DNA from: Roseospira marina
GTDB taxonomy: Bacteria > Pseudomonadota > Alphaproteobacteria > Rhodospirillales > Rhodospirillaceae
DNA length: 64,000 nucleotides
Assembly: GCF_014197855.1 (NCBI RefSeq)
Contig: NZ_JACIGJ010000001.1
Coordinates: forward strand, 372,001 to 436,000
Direction of reading: 5' to 3'
Shown one piece after another: positions 36,872-47,079 of this stretch. Within the stretch, counting starts at the first letter, position 1. Every line of letters begins with the position of its first letter. Below the pieces are notes generated by a model, which ran no database searches, was not told the origin of the DNA, and saw only the letters and a program-made list of their open reading frames with translations. The position numbers and the translations under genes were made by a program.

Positions 36872-37306
36872 TCAGCGCTGGCCGGGCAGGGGGCCGGTCA
36901 TAGGACCAGACAGCGACCGCGAACTGATGACGTGGCGTGGGTCTGTTACCTGCCGGGTTTCCTCGCCGGGAATCTCCGAATCGTAGCAGCTGATCTTGCC
37001 GATCGACCGGTAACAGTACAGGCGCGTTTCGACGGGCTTGTTGGCGGGCAGGGGTTTCACACAGTAATAGCCCCCGGTGCTGTAGCGGACCAGGGAACAG
37101 TCCTGGCCGGTGGCAAGGTCCACGACATGGTCGGGTATGGTCTTGTCTGTCGCGACCACGGTGGCGACGTTCAGTGCGCCCGCCGTCAGGGTGACCGGAT
37201 GGGTCGCCACATCGTACACGGCATCGCAGCCGGCCATCGCCAGCACCGCCATCACCCCCGCAAGCAGGGTCGCCCCTGGTCTCCGCGACCGCCGCCGTGC
37301 CGTCAT
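36872..37306 (-). CDS. Hypothetical lipoprotein
   Basis: A 144-residue protein with a lipobox: a basic start (MTARRRSRRPG), hydrophobic stretch LLAGVMAVLAMAG and C27 (LAMAGC). The mature part has GQDCSLVRYSTGGYYCVKP and RLYCYRSIGKISCYDSEIPGEE, four further cysteines that may form two disulfides. This pattern recurs in small alphaproteobacterial outer-membrane lipoproteins. Function is unknown. It stands alone, 191 bases downstream of the DUF2794 start on the same strand. Confidence 0.7.
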   Translation of the reverse strand: MTARRRSRRPGATLLAGVMAVLAMAGCDAVYDVATHPVTLTAGALNVATVVATDKTIPDHVVDLATGQDCSLVRYSTGGYYCVKPLPANKPVETRLYCYRSIGKISCYDSEIPGEETRQVTDPRHVISSRSLSGPMTGPLPGQR

Positions 37307-37436
37307 CCGTTCCGTCCCGTTGCCGCACGGTTCCGCGTTCGGCGCGGTTCCGTGAGTTGCACATGCCTCGTCGATACCCTACGTCACCTCTCGTTAAGGA
37401 TCGCTAAACCCACTGGCTCGGAGGCACGCAAGATCG

Positions 37437-37991
37437 ATGGCCGTACACACCCCCATTTGCGACTTCGGCTGGCCCGCTCCCGACTTTGCGTTGCCCGGTG
37501 TGGACGGGAAGACGTGGCGTTTGGCGGACGTGCGCGGGGCGCGCGGCACGCTGATCGTGTTCATCTGCAATCACTGCCCCTATGTGAAAGCCGTTGTGGA
37601 CCGTCTGGTGCGCGACGCTCATGCCCTGACGGAGATCGGTATCGGGGTTGCCGCGATCTGCTCCAACGATCCCGTTCAGTATCCGGATGACTCGTTCGAG
37701 AACATGAAACGGTTCGCGGTGGAGCACGGGTTCCAGTTCCCGTACCTGCACGATGAAACCCAGGCCGTGGCGCACGCGTACGACGCCGTCTGCACGCCGG
37801 ACTTTTTCGGGTTCGACGGCAACTTGGGCCTGCAATACCGCGGACGACTGGATTCGTCGGGACGTCAGCCGGCTGCCCCGGATGCCCGCCGGGAGTTGTT
37901 CGAGGCCATGCAGGCCGTGGCGGCGGGTGGCTCCGGTCCTACCGACCAGACTCCGTCCATGGGCTGCTCCATCAAGTGGAAAGCAGTCTGA
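37437..37991 (+). CDS. Thioredoxin-like (redoxin) protein
   Basis: A 184-residue protein of the PRX_like1 group. FALPGVDGKTWRLADVRG is the AhpC/TSA-type opening and VFICNHCPYVKAVVDRL holds a CxxC pair (CNHC) in the redox position. The cis-Pro region follows at AVCTPDFFGFDGNLGLQYRG, and SMGCSIKWK ends the chain with another Cys. It is probably a cytoplasmic thiol-disulfide protein or peroxidase-like reductase; the substrate is unknown. No signal peptide is present. It is a single gene. Confidence 0.8.
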   Translation: MAVHTPICDFGWPAPDFALPGVDGKTWRLADVRGARGTLIVFICNHCPYVKAVVDRLVRDAHALTEIGIGVAAICSNDPVQYPDDSFENMKRFAVEHGFQFPYLHDETQAVAHAYDAVCTPDFFGFDGNLGLQYRGRLDSSGRQPAAPDARRELFEAMQAVAAGGSGPTDQTPSMGCSIKWKAV

Positions 37992-38117
37992 CCGACTCAT
38001 CGAGCCGGCGTCCCGCGTTGCCATCACGGGACGCGCTCATTATGGTGTGCCTCCCACCCTCGGCGGTGGCCTTAACGGGGCCAGCCGAGGTCCGTGTTGC
38101 GCATCAAGGAGACAACC

Positions 38118-38885
38118 GTGGCGAAGACGCCGAAGCGCGCCGAGAAAGCAGCGTCCCTCTCTAAAAAGGCAAAGGACGCGCCGGAGCCGCAGGATCTGGA
38201 TCCCGCCCAGGAGGCGTTGTTCCGCGAGGTCGAGGAAGACCTGCGCGCGGAGCAAATGCAGAAGCTCTGGAAGCAGTACGGGAGTTATGTGATCGGCGCG
38301 GCGGTGCTGATCGTGGCGATCGTTGCCGGCTTCCAGGGCTGGTCGACGTGGCAGGCCTCGGTTCGTGCCGACGAGGCGGGACGCTACTTCACCGCCATTG
38401 ATGCGACCGGATCGGATGCCACGGTCGACGACGATGCCCTGATCGCCCTCGGCAAGGAAGGACAGACCGGATACGCCGAGATGGCCCGGATCCGCCATGC
38501 CAACGATCTGGCGGCGGCGGGCGACACGGCGGGAGCCATCGTGGCGTATGATGCCCTGTCCTCGGACGGTGGGGCGCCAAAGCCGGTGCGAGACCTTGCG
38601 GCAATGCTGGCCGCACTGAATGCCATGGATCTTGAGGACCCGGCGACCGTGCGTGGCCGCCTGACACCGCTGGCCGCTGACGATGGCGCTTGGCGGTTCA
38701 TGGCGCGCGAGCTGATCGCGACCCTTGACATGCGGGCCGGGAACGCCGACGCGGCGCGCGACATGTTTACGGCGCTGACCGAGGAACGCGATGCGCCGCC
38801 GGGGGTGCGGACCCGAGCGTCCGAATACCTGTCCATGCTGGGTGGACCCGCCACGAACGTTGACGCGGATGGGGGCGAGGGCTAG
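38118..38885 (+). CDS. YfgM-like translocon-associated TPR protein
   Basis: A 255-residue membrane-anchored protein. A lysine-rich cytoplasmic start (AKTPKRAEKAASLSKKAKD) precedes one transmembrane helix at about 56-76 (YVIGAAVLIVAIVAGFQGW), and the rest is an alpha-helical TPR-like periplasmic domain. GTG 38118 is chosen because AAGGAG lies six bases upstream. It sits directly before bamB and der, the yfgM-bamB-der order known from E. coli, where YfgM works with PpiD at the SecYEG translocon to help outer-membrane protein biogenesis. Confidence 0.82.
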   Translation: MAKTPKRAEKAASLSKKAKDAPEPQDLDPAQEALFREVEEDLRAEQMQKLWKQYGSYVIGAAVLIVAIVAGFQGWSTWQASVRADEAGRYFTAIDATGSDATVDDDALIALGKEGQTGYAEMARIRHANDLAAAGDTAGAIVAYDALSSDGGAPKPVRDLAAMLAALNAMDLEDPATVRGRLTPLAADDGAWRFMARELIATLDMRAGNADAARDMFTALTEERDAPPGVRTRASEYLSMLGGPATNVDADGGEG

Positions 38886-38888
38886 GTC

Positions 38889-40241
38889 ATGGCGCGGTCG
38901 GTGGAAGCTCTGCGCCGGCTCAAGCCGGGGTGCGCTGCAATGGTCTTGGCTGTGGGCTTGACCGGTTGCGGCTGGCTTGGCGCGGACACCCAGAAGCCGC
39001 TGCCGGGCACGCGCATCAGCGTGCTGGAGCGGGAAGCGCGGCTCGCGCCCGACGCGACCGACGGGACCGCCGACATCCGTCTTCCGGCGCCTGAACCCAA
39101 CGATGACTGGCCGATGTCCGGGGGATACGCCAACCACGCCATGCAGCACATGACGTTGGGCGATACCCCATCGCGTCAGTGGGCCACCGACATCGGCACG
39201 GGATCCGGATCGCGCAACGCGCTGTTCTCGGAGCCAGTGATCGGCGGCGGACGGATTTTTACCATGGACGCAGACGCGGAGGTCCGGGCGTACGACTTAG
39301 GGACCGGCGAGCTGCTGTGGAGCCGGTCGCTGCCGGATCCCGACCGCGACGAGGATGACGGCTATTTGTTGGGCGGCGGCTTGGCCTATGGGGCGGACGG
39401 ACGGCTGTACGCGACCACGGGGTTCGCCAAGGTGATTGCGCTCGACGCGGCGTCGGGCGACGAAATCTGGCGTGAGGACGTCGGCGTGCCCATTCGCGCC
39501 GCCCCCACGCTGAACAGCGGGCGCGTTTTCGTCGTTACCGTCGATAACCAGACGGTGACCCTGGCGGCGCAGAACGGGCGCAAGCTTTGGACCCATTCCG
39601 GTGCGCCCGAGGTGGCGAGCCTGTTGGGCGCGCCGGCGCCGGCGGTCGACCAGGGCACGGTGATCGTGGCCTACAGTTCCGGCGAGCTGTTCGCCTTGCG
39701 CGTCGAGACCGGCGCCGTGTTGTGGCAGGATTCCGTGACGACGGTGCGCCGGACCGACGCGGCCGGGAATCTCCGGGATATCCGGGCGCGGCCCGTCATG
39801 GCGGGCAGCCGAATCTATGTCGTGGGCCACAGCGGTCTGATGACGGCGATTGATTTGGCGACGGGCGAACGGATCTGGCAGGCCGAACTCGGTGGTGTGC
39901 ACCAGCCTTGGATTGCTGGCCGGACGCTCTATGTGCTGACAGCGGACGCCGATCTGGCGGCGGTCTCCGCCGAGGACGGGCGCATTTTGTGGGTGACCCC
40001 GCTGCAACGCTGGGAGGACCCGGAGGATAAGGAGGGGCCGGTCACATGGACCGGGCCGCTGCTGGCCTCCGACCGTCTGATCGTGGCATCGAACACCGGG
40101 GAGATCCTGGCCGTGTCGCCCTACGATGGTGCCGTTCTCGGCTATGTGGAGGCGCCGGGCGGCGTCACCGTATCACCGGTGCTGGCGAACGATACGCTGG
40201 TGTTCCTCACCGACGACGGGGAACTCGTCGCCTACCGGTGA
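38889..40241 (+). CDS. bamB: Outer membrane assembly lipoprotein BamB
   Basis: A 450-residue lipoprotein with lipobox GLTGC (C27 after [11 protein letters not shown]). The mature chain is an eight-bladed beta propeller of PQQ-like repeats, such as [54 protein letters not shown] and [14 protein letters not shown]. BamB is part of the Bam complex that inserts beta-barrel proteins. It is longer than the E. coli protein (392), mostly through an N-terminal extension. It starts three bases after the yfgM-like stop. Confidence 0.92.
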   Translation: MARSVEALRRLKPGCAAMVLAVGLTGCGWLGADTQKPLPGTRISVLEREARLAPDATDGTADIRLPAPEPNDDWPMSGGYANHAMQHMTLGDTPSRQWATDIGTGSGSRNALFSEPVIGGGRIFTMDADAEVRAYDLGTGELLWSRSLPDPDRDEDDGYLLGGGLAYGADGRLYATTGFAKVIALDAASGDEIWREDVGVPIRAAPTLNSGRVFVVTVDNQTVTLAAQNGRKLWTHSGAPEVASLLGAPAPAVDQGTVIVAYSSGELFALRVETGAVLWQDSVTTVRRTDAAGNLRDIRARPVMAGSRIYVVGHSGLMTAIDLATGERIWQAELGGVHQPWIAGRTLYVLTADADLAAVSAEDGRILWVTPLQRWEDPEDKEGPVTWTGPLLASDRLIVASNTGEILAVSPYDGAVLGYVEAPGGVTVSPVLANDTLVFLTDDGELVAYR

Positions 40242-40336
40242 TCCGTTCACCGTACACAGCGGGTTCCCGTGATCTTAGAATCACGCCCTCCGCGTCGTTC
40301 ATGCGCGCCCTTTGCGCGCTCTCGGATGTCCGAACC

Positions 40337-41794
40337 ATGACCCCCTTGACCGTTGCCATCATCGGCCGCCCCAACGTGGGTAAGTCGACCCTGTTCAACC
40401 GGCTGGCCGGGCGCCGGCTGGCCATCGTCCACGACCGTCCCGGGGTCACGCGCGACCGCCGCTTTGCCGAGGGTCGCTTGGGCGACATGCCTTTGCGCAT
40501 CGTCGATACGGCGGGCCTGGAGGAGGCGCCGGCCGACGCGCTCGAAACCCGCATGCGCCAACAGACTGAGCGCGCGCTGGCGGAGGCCGATGTCGCCCTG
40601 ATGCTGATCGACGCCCGCATGGGCATCACGCCGATGGACGCCCACTTCGCGCAGGTGCTGCGGGTATCGCCGACGCCGGTGATCCTGATCGCCAACAAGT
40701 GCGAGGGCGGGGCCGCGCAAGCGGGGCTGTATGAAGCGTTCGGGTTGGGCCTTGGCGATCCCGTGCCACTGTCGGCGGAGCACGGCGAGGGGCTGGCCGG
40801 TCTCTACGAAGCCCTGTTGCCGCACGAGGCCGCGCTGAAGGAACGCCAGGCGGCCGAGGGGCTCGGGGCGGAGGCTGACGGTGCCGCGGATGCCGATGCG
40901 GATCTGTCGGGCGAGGACCTGGAAGCCCGCGCCGCCGCCGGTGCGGACGACGACGCGGACGAAGAGCCCGTGGACCCAGGACGGCCGCTCAATCTGGCCA
41001 TCGTCGGGCGCCCGAACACCGGCAAGTCCACGCTGGTGAATCGGTTGATCGGGGATGATCGCCTGCTGACCGGCCCGGAGGCCGGCGTGACCCGCGACGC
41101 CATCACGGTGGACTGGGTCCATAAGGGCCGGCCCGTGCGGCTGGTCGACACCGCCGGTATGCGGCGCAAAGGGCGCGTGGTCGAAAGCCTGGAGAAGCTG
41201 TCGGTTGCCGACACACTCAACGCCATCCGCATGGCCGAGGTGGTTGTGCTGATGATGGACGCCGACATGGTGCTCGATCGCCAGGACCTGACCATCGCCC
41301 GGTTGGTGGTGGAGGAGGGGCGCGCCCTGGTGTTGGCCGTCAACAAGTGGGACGCGGCGGCCGATCGCACCGCCACGATGCAGCGCCTGCGGGACCGCAT
41401 GGAAACGTCCATGGCCCAGGTGCGCGGAATTCCCTATGTGACGCTGTCGGCGCTGAAGGGCCGCAACCTCGACCGCCTGATGGACACCGTTCTGGAGACG
41501 CACGCGATCTGGAACCGCCGCGTATCGACCGGGCGACTGAACCGGTGGCTGTCCGCGATGACGGGAGAGCATCCGCCGCCGATGGGCAAGCATGGCCGTC
41601 GCCTCCGCCTGCGCTATATGACCCAGGCGAAGGCCCGCCCGCCGACCTTCGCGGTGTTCTGCTCGCGGCCGGAGGACCTGCCGGACAGCTACACCCGCTA
41701 TCTCGTCAACGGCCTTCGCGAGGCCTTCGGGTTCGAGGGCGTGCCGGTGCGGCTGTTCCTGCGCAAGAGCGAGAACCCCTACGCGAAACGGTAA
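40337..41794 (+). CDS. der: Ribosome-associated GTPase Der (EngA)
   Basis: A 485-residue double GTPase needed for 50S assembly. The first G domain opens with [20 protein letters not shown] (residues 8-27) and DTAGLEE; the second has [27 protein letters not shown] and NKWD. An acidic linker ([15 protein letters not shown] and DDDADEEP) joins them. A KH-like C-terminal domain ends in the chain PYAKR. ATG 40337 ([10 protein letters not shown]) is the natural start; the open frame extends upstream through unrelated sequence. It follows bamB at 95 bases. Confidence 0.95.
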   Translation: MTPLTVAIIGRPNVGKSTLFNRLAGRRLAIVHDRPGVTRDRRFAEGRLGDMPLRIVDTAGLEEAPADALETRMRQQTERALAEADVALMLIDARMGITPMDAHFAQVLRVSPTPVILIANKCEGGAAQAGLYEAFGLGLGDPVPLSAEHGEGLAGLYEALLPHEAALKERQAAEGLGAEADGAADADADLSGEDLEARAAAGADDDADEEPVDPGRPLNLAIVGRPNTGKSTLVNRLIGDDRLLTGPEAGVTRDAITVDWVHKGRPVRLVDTAGMRRKGRVVESLEKLSVADTLNAIRMAEVVVLMMDADMVLDRQDLTIARLVVEEGRALVLAVNKWDAAADRTATMQRLRDRMETSMAQVRGIPYVTLSALKGRNLDRLMDTVLETHAIWNRRVSTGRLNRWLSAMTGEHPPPMGKHGRRLRLRYMTQAKARPPTFAVFCSRPEDLPDSYTRYLVNGLREAFGFEGVPVRLFLRKSENPYAKR

Positions 41795-41823
41795 GAGGCC
41801 GGATTGGCGGCGGGAACCTTACC

Positions 41824-42201
41824 TTACGCTGCCCCCGCCACCTGCCGGCCTGCATCCGTCAGCTTGCAGATGTGCCAATCCGGCTTCAGCGGGTTGGCGA
41901 ACCACGGCTCGGCCCATCCGGCGTCCAGGCAGGCTCGGACCAAGCGGGTGCTGACACGCCGGCCGTTGTGGTCGAACAGCGGCAACTTGCCCCCTGGCTG
42001 GGCCAGCCCGCGCGCGAGCCAAGCCTTTTGTGCCTTCGTCGGCCCTTTCGTCGGGGCCACACCCTTTTTGGTCGCGCCTTTCTTGGCCGGTCTCTTCTTG
42101 GTCGATCTCTTGACGGCACGCGGCGCGCTGCGCACCGTGTCCGGCGTGACGGCGGTGGGCTCGTCCGAAAGGGACGGCTGGGTGACGGGTCGCGCGCTCA
42201 T
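41824..42201 (-). CDS. Small basic conserved protein, unknown function
   Basis: A 125-residue protein. The N-terminal half is disordered and Lys/Thr/Ala-rich, histone-like (VKRSTKKRPAKKGATKKG). The C-terminal half is a compact conserved block: KAWLARGLAQPGGKLPLFD, RRVSTRLVRACLDAGWAEPWF, NPLKPDWHICKLTDAGR. The latter resembles a small winged-helix-like domain in Rhodospirillales proteins encoded beside der. Nucleic-acid binding is likely from charge but not shown. ATG 42201 is used; it is divergent from cutA, 35 bases away. Confidence 0.6.
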   Translation of the reverse strand: MSARPVTQPSLSDEPTAVTPDTVRSAPRAVKRSTKKRPAKKGATKKGVAPTKGPTKAQKAWLARGLAQPGGKLPLFDHNGRRVSTRLVRACLDAGWAEPWFANPLKPDWHICKLTDAGRQVAGAA

Positions 42202-42236
42202 GACGGCATGGTAGGAAGGCGGTGGGGAGGAGTCCA

Positions 42237-42566
42237 ATGGAATACTGTCTCGTCTATATGACCGCTGGATCGCACGACGAGGCGGTCCGCATCGGCCATG
42301 CACTCGTCGCCGAGCATCTGGCGGCCTGCGTGAACGTCCTCGGGCCGATCACGTCCATTTTCCGGTGGGACGGCGCGACGCAGGAAGACCAGGAGGTCGC
42401 CTTCCTGGCCAAGACCCGTGCCGAACACGTGGACGCTCTGGCGGCGCGGGTGCAGGCGCTGCATTCCTATGACTGCGCCTGTGCGGTGGCGCTGCCGATT
42501 CAGGGCGGCCACCCTCCATTTCTTCAGTGGATCGGTGAAGAAACGGAGGTAACCCCTCAAAACTAA
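42237..42566 (+). CDS. cutA: CutA divalent-cation tolerance protein
   Basis: A 109-residue trimeric cytoplasmic protein of the CutA1 family. CLVYMTAGSHDEAVRIGHALVAEHLAACVNVLGPITSIFRWDG is the core and EVAFLAKTRAEHVDALAARVQALHSYDCACAVALPI completes the ferredoxin-like fold. ATG 42237 follows GGGGAGGAG at ideal distance. The family is linked to copper tolerance in E. coli but its molecular job is unclear. Confidence 0.92.
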   Translation: MEYCLVYMTAGSHDEAVRIGHALVAEHLAACVNVLGPITSIFRWDGATQEDQEVAFLAKTRAEHVDALAARVQALHSYDCACAVALPIQGGHPPFLQWIGEETEVTPQN

Positions 42567-42587
42567 GACCCGAATCGGCTTCCGTTC

Positions 42588-43808
42588 TTATCCGGGCAGG
42601 GACACGGTCGCCGTCGCCTGCGCCGCTATCCCTTCACCGCGCCCGGTGAACCCGAGCTGTTCCGTCGTCGTGGCCTTGACCGCGACACGTCCGCCGTCGA
42701 GGCCCAGGATCTCGGCGATTCGCGATGTGATGGCGGCCCGGCGGGGGCCGACCTTGGGCCGTTCGCAGATCAGCGTCAGGTCGAGGTGCAGGATGCGCCC
42801 ACCCAGGGCCTCGACCAGGGCGCCGGCATGCCGCAGGAACACGTCCGAGGGTGCGCCCTTCCAACGCTCGTCGGTGGGCGGGAAATGCCGGCCGATGTCG
42901 CCGGCCGCGATGGCGCCATAGATGGCGTCCGTTACGGCGTGCAGGCCCACGTCGGCATCGGAATGCCCCACCAGCCCGTGTTCATACGGGATCCGGATGC
43001 CGCCGAGGGTGACGTGATCGCCCGGGCCGACGGCGTGCACGTCGAAGCCGCTGCCGACCCGGACCTCACCCGGCCCCTGGAAGCGCCGTTCGGCGCGGCG
43101 CAGATCCTCGACCGTTGTGATCTTCACGTTGCGCTCGGCGCCCGGGACGATCCGAACCGCGCCGCCGGCCGCCTCCAGAACGGCGGCGTCATCGGTTAGG
43201 GTCTGGCCGGCCGCGGCCCGGTGCGCCGCCAACAGATCGGGGAAGCGGAACCCTTGCGGAGTCTGGGCGCGCCACAGGCCGCTGCGGTCCACGGTTCCGG
43301 TGATCAGGCCGTCGGCGCCGACGCGCTTCAGGGTGTCGGCCTGCGCGACCGCCGGAATGGCGCCGGGTTGTTCGTCCAGCGCGGCAATGACCCGGTCCAC
43401 AACATCGGGGGTCAGGAACGGGCGGGCCGCGTCGTGGATCAGCACCTGATCGGGCGCGAGATCGGCGAGGCTCTCCAGGCCGAGCCGGACCGAATCCTGC
43501 CGTTCGGCGCCACCGGGAACCGGATCGAGCAGGTCCAGCCCCCGCGCGGCTTGATCGTACAGCGGCTGGTCATCGGGATGGATGACGGCCCGCACTGCGG
43601 CGATATCCGGATGCGCGGCGAACACGGCCAGACAGTGCCGCAGGATGGGGCGGCCGCCGAGGGTGAGGTATTGCTTCGGCAATTCGCCACCGAGCCGGTA
43701 GCCGCGTCCCGCCGCAACCACCAGGGCCACGCGCTTCGGTTCCCCCCGGCGTGCGCCGGCCTGCCTGTCCGCTGTCATCGTCCGTTCGATCCTTTCCACG
43801 GCCTCCAT
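42588..43808 (-). CDS. ispDF: Bifunctional MEP-pathway enzyme IspD-IspF
   Basis: A 406-residue fusion catalysing two non-adjacent steps of non-mevalonate isoprenoid synthesis. The N-terminal cytidylyltransferase (IspD) has [35 protein letters not shown] and [11 protein letters not shown]. The C-terminal cyclodiphosphate synthase (IspF) starts [28 protein letters not shown], with [18 protein letters not shown] (metal Asp/His) and [18 protein letters not shown] at the end. Fused IspDF is typical of alphaproteobacteria. ATG 43808 has GGAGG nine bases upstream; ATG 43778 is an alternative. It is divergent from the ypjD-like gene. Confidence 0.94.
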   Translation of the reverse strand: MEAVERIERTMTADRQAGARRGEPKRVALVVAAGRGYRLGGELPKQYLTLGGRPILRHCLAVFAAHPDIAAVRAVIHPDDQPLYDQAARGLDLLDPVPGGAERQDSVRLGLESLADLAPDQVLIHDAARPFLTPDVVDRVIAALDEQPGAIPAVAQADTLKRVGADGLITGTVDRSGLWRAQTPQGFRFPDLLAAHRAAAGQTLTDDAAVLEAAGGAVRIVPGAERNVKITTVEDLRRAERRFQGPGEVRVGSGFDVHAVGPGDHVTLGGIRIPYEHGLVGHSDADVGLHAVTDAIYGAIAAGDIGRHFPPTDERWKGAPSDVFLRHAGALVEALGGRILHLDLTLICERPKVGPRRAAITSRIAEILGLDGGRVAVKATTTEQLGFTGRGEGIAAQATATVSLPG

Positions 43809-43954
43809 GCCGCGCCCCCTCCGGCGCGGCGCGGCGCAGGGTAGTGCATTCGCGCGCGGGCGCAAATCCTGAAGGCGCCCCTCTGGTGGTCCTGTTGCCG
43901 CGTGTGCGAACGCGACGCGTTGTGGACCCCCGATCCGCGCGGTATAGTCCGGCC

Positions 43955-44755
43955 ATGGCCAACACGCTCGGTTTCCATCTTGCCGCCATCGCCACGTTGC
44001 TCCCGGCGGCCGTGCTGCCCCTGTGGCGCGCCTTGCAGCCGTCCTGGCAGGCGGCGGCGACGGTGCTTGCCGCCATGGGACCGACCACGTGGGTCACGTG
44101 GCAACTGACCGAGGGGTGGCACACCGGAGCCTCGGCGACACTGTGGGTTGCGGTCGCGGCCAGCTCCCTGGTGTTCTTCTTGGTGACCATGGTGAACCGG
44201 CATGCGTGGCGGCTGGCCGCTCTGCTGATGCCCTATCTGGCCGTGCTCGGCCTGCTGGCGGCGGTCACGGCGGCGAGTCCCAATCCGGTACTGCCGATGC
44301 ACGGACAGGCGCCACCTGCGTGGCTGGTGTTCCACATCGTCGTCTCGGTGGTGACCTATGCGCTGCTGACGGTGTCGGCGGTGGCGGCGCTGGGCGCGTT
44401 TCTTCAGGAGCGTGCATTGAAGCGCAAGCGCCCCACGCGGCTGACGCGCCTGTTGCCGTCAGTCACCGAGTCGGAACGGCTGTCGGTCGGTCTCTTGGCC
44501 ATGGGCGAAGCGGTCCTGGGCCTCGGTCTGCTGAGTGGCATGGCTGTCGAATACTTTAGTGCCGGGGTTTTGTTTGTGTTCGATCACAAGACGTTGCTGT
44601 CCGTCCTGGCCTTCCTGGTGATCGGGGGCCTGCTGGCCGCGCAAGCCTGGGCCGGGGTGCGCGGTCGGGCGGCGGCGCGCTATCTGCTGCTGGCCTATCT
44701 GCTGCTAACCCTCGCCTTTCCCGGCGTAAAAATCGTCACCACAATTCTTGCCTGA
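43955..44755 (+). CDS. YpjD/CcsA-like inner membrane protein
   Basis: A 266-residue protein with about eight hydrophobic helices. [43 protein letters not shown] and [35 protein letters not shown] give the cytochrome-c-assembly (CcsA/CcmC) fold of the YpjD subgroup. Histidines at the periplasmic ends of helices (HIVV, FDHKT) fit haem contacts. YpjD itself has no firm role; the gene often neighbours ffh in enterobacteria. Here it lies between ispDF and dusB. Confidence 0.82.
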   Translation: MANTLGFHLAAIATLLPAAVLPLWRALQPSWQAAATVLAAMGPTTWVTWQLTEGWHTGASATLWVAVAASSLVFFLVTMVNRHAWRLAALLMPYLAVLGLLAAVTAASPNPVLPMHGQAPPAWLVFHIVVSVVTYALLTVSAVAALGAFLQERALKRKRPTRLTRLLPSVTESERLSVGLLAMGEAVLGLGLLSGMAVEYFSAGVLFVFDHKTLLSVLAFLVIGGLLAAQAWAGVRGRAAARYLLLAYLLLTLAFPGVKIVTTILA

Positions 44756-44825
44756 TTAAAGCAGCCGCAGAGTCGCGCGAAAAACCATCCGGAACCCGGG
44801 ATTGGCTCGCCAACTGCCTAATCAC

Positions 44826-44845
44826 TGTGCATAATGCGGCGCACA
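44826..44845 (+). promoter_or_regulatory. Dyad upstream of dusB-ntrBC, possible NtrC site
   Basis: TGTGC (44826-44830), ten bases including a CATAAT box, GCACA (44841-44845), 31 bases before the dusB start. The arms resemble half sites of NtrC operators (TGCAC...GTGCA) and overlap a possible -10 box, a layout that fits autorepression. The match is short. Confidence 0.35.
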
Positions 44846-44876
44846 TATCATCAGGCTCTGGCTTTGATCCCACTCC

Positions 44877-45899
44877 ATGACCCTTTCCATCGGCTCGGTC
44901 CGTCTGGACCCCCCCGTCTTGCTGGCGCCCATGTCGGGCATCACCGATCGTCCGTTCCGGCGGCTGGCCCATCGGTTCGGGTGCCCGCTGTCGTTTTCGG
45001 AGATGATTGCCAGCGGCCGGGTCGCCACGGGGCATGACGAAAGCCTGCGCATGGGCGAGGGCGATCCCGAGGGCGGACCGGTGGCCGTTCAGCTTGCCGG
45101 CTGCGATCCGCAGATCATGGCGATGGCCGCGCGGCTGTGCGCGGACCGGGGCGCCGAGTTGATCGACATCAACATGGGCTGTCCGGTCAAGAAGGTGGTG
45201 AAGGGGCAGGCGGGCTCGGCCCTGATGCGCGATGAACGGCTGGCGGCGGCGATTATCGCGGCCGTGGTCGGGGCCGTCGATCGGCCGGTGACGCTGAAGA
45301 TGCGCGCCGGCTGGGATGCCACCCACCGTAACGCGCCCCGCCTCGCCCGGATCGCGGAGGACCTGGGGGTGCGCATGGTCACGGTCCATGGGCGGACCCG
45401 CGATCAGTTGTACGGGGGTGTCGCGGACTGGGCCTTCATCGGCGAGGTGAAGGCGGCCGTCTCGATCCCGGTAATCGGCAATGGCGACGTGGCCTCGGTC
45501 GAGGATGCGCGCCGTCTGATGGCCGTGTCCGGCGCGGACGGGGTGATGATCGGGCGTGCGGCTCAGGGGCGCCCGTGGCTGCCGGGCATGATCGCCGGCG
45601 CCTTGCGGGACGGGACGCGGTCTCAGGAGCCGGACATCGCGACGCGCGCCGCCATTGCGCTGGAGCATTTCGACGCCCTTTGTGCCCACTACGGCGCCTA
45701 CCGTGGTGTGCGCCTGGCGCGAAAGCACATGGCCTGGGCGGCGCAGGGCCTCCGCCACGCGACGGCGTTCCGGCGAGCCTTCAACGCCGAGGACGATGTC
45801 GCGGACGCCCGGATTGTTCTTGAGCGGTTCTGGGCCACCGCCGAAGCGGAGCCGATCCTCGCGGATCCGGTGAACGGAATCAGGAGGGCTGCGGCATGA
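44877..45899 (+). CDS. dusB: tRNA-dihydrouridine synthase B (NifR3)
   Basis: A 340-residue FMN enzyme that reduces uridine in the tRNA D loop. LLAPMSGITDRPFRRLAHRFG is the FMN-binding start, C102 in DINMGCPVKKVVKG is the catalytic cysteine, and VTVHGRTRDQLYGG, VIGNGDVASVEDA and GVMIGRAAQGRPWL follow. As in Rhodobacter and Azospirillum, where it was named nifR3, it heads the nitrogen-regulation operon; its TGA overlaps the ntrB ATG (ATGA), so the two are coupled. Confidence 0.96.
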   Translation: MTLSIGSVRLDPPVLLAPMSGITDRPFRRLAHRFGCPLSFSEMIASGRVATGHDESLRMGEGDPEGGPVAVQLAGCDPQIMAMAARLCADRGAELIDINMGCPVKKVVKGQAGSALMRDERLAAAIIAAVVGAVDRPVTLKMRAGWDATHRNAPRLARIAEDLGVRMVTVHGRTRDQLYGGVADWAFIGEVKAAVSIPVIGNGDVASVEDARRLMAVSGADGVMIGRAAQGRPWLPGMIAGALRDGTRSQEPDIATRAAIALEHFDALCAHYGAYRGVRLARKHMAWAAQGLRHATAFRRAFNAEDDVADARIVLERFWATAEAEPILADPVNGIRRAAA

Positions 45900-47050
45900 G
45901 CCGACCTCTGAAAGTTGTGGGCGCCGTTGGAAGCGCAGTTTGCGGGATCGGCGGGGATCGAATGGTGCCGGACACCCCTCTGGACGGGATCGCCGTCCTG
46001 AACGCCATCGCGTCCGCCGTCGTAGTGCTGAACAGCGAAGACGACGTTTTATTTATCAACGCGGCCGGCGAGCAGCTTTTTGAAAGCAGCATGGGCCACC
46101 TGAAAGGGACACCCCTTGAGGATTTGGTGCCGCGCGACAGCCAGGTGTTTTCGCTGATCTACCAGGCGCGGCGGAACAACTCGGCGGTCTGGGAATACGA
46201 GGTCGAGATCGACACCCCGCGCACCGGGCCGCGGGTGATGACCATTCAGGTCTCGCCGCATGTCGAGATCCCGGGTTGGGTTGTCGTGCAGTTCCAGGAA
46301 CACTCCAAGGCCCTGCGCATTGGTCAACAGATGTTGAGCCGAGGCGCGGCCCGGTCGGTGTCGGCCATGGCCCGTCTGCTGGCCCACGAAGTCAAGAATC
46401 CGCTGTCCGGTATTCGCGGGGCCGCCCAGTTGCTCGACCAGAGCGTCGCCGAGCCCGACCGTGTGCTGACCCAGCTCATCCGCGATGAGACCGACCGCAT
46501 CGTGGCCCTGCTCGACCGCATGGACGTGTTCTCCGACGGCGGGAGCCTGAGCCGCGAGGCCCTGAACATCCATCAGGTGTTGGAGCACGTGAAGCGCCTG
46601 GCCGAGAACGGGTTCGCGCGGGGCGTTCGGATTCTGGAGCGGTATGATCCCTCGCTGCCGCCGGTCAACGGCAACCGCGACCAGCTTATTCAAGTGTTCC
46701 TGAATCTGGTGAAGAATGCGGCCGAAGTCGTGCCCGAGGATGGTGGCGAGATCGTCCTGTCCACCGCTTACCAGCATGGCTTGCGCCTGGCCGCGCCGGG
46801 TTCGGCCGATCGGCTCGACCTGCCGCTGGTCGTAACGGTCCGGGACAACGGCCCCGGCATTCCGGACGACATACGCGGCCATCTTTTCGACCCGTTCGTG
46901 ACCAACAAGCCTTCGGGCAGTGGTCTGGGGCTGCCCTTGGTGGCGAAGATCGTCACCGACCACGGCGGTATTGTTGAATTCGACACCCAGCCGGGCCGGA
47001 CCACGTTCAGGGTGGTTCTTCCGCTGGACCCCGCGCTCGCCAAGGGATGA
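45896..47050 (+). CDS. ntrB: Nitrogen regulation sensor kinase NtrB
   Basis: A 384-residue soluble histidine kinase. A PAS domain (about 30-135) is followed by the phospho-acceptor H164 in LLAHEVKNPLSGIRGAAQLLDQ and an ATPase domain with NLVKNAAEVV (N box), VRDNGPGIPDD (G1), PFVTNKPSGSGLGLPLVAKIV (F/G2). No transmembrane segment is present, as expected. NtrB is controlled by PII proteins and phosphorylates NtrC under nitrogen limitation. About 25 residues before the PAS domain are not conserved. Confidence 0.95.
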   Translation: MSRPLKVVGAVGSAVCGIGGDRMVPDTPLDGIAVLNAIASAVVVLNSEDDVLFINAAGEQLFESSMGHLKGTPLEDLVPRDSQVFSLIYQARRNNSAVWEYEVEIDTPRTGPRVMTIQVSPHVEIPGWVVVQFQEHSKALRIGQQMLSRGAARSVSAMARLLAHEVKNPLSGIRGAAQLLDQSVAEPDRVLTQLIRDETDRIVALLDRMDVFSDGGSLSREALNIHQVLEHVKRLAENGFARGVRILERYDPSLPPVNGNRDQLIQVFLNLVKNAAEVVPEDGGEIVLSTAYQHGLRLAAPGSADRLDLPLVVTVRDNGPGIPDDIRGHLFDPFVTNKPSGSGLGLPLVAKIVTDHGGIVEFDTQPGRTTFRVVLPLDPALAKG

Positions 47051-47079
47051 GCGGCGGACCCGATGTTTGAGGAGGGGAG

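Noticed and set aside
40046-40336. 97-residue N-terminal extension of Der
   Set aside because: It overlaps the end of bamB in another frame; the Der family starts at the GTPase domain and ATG 40337 fits.
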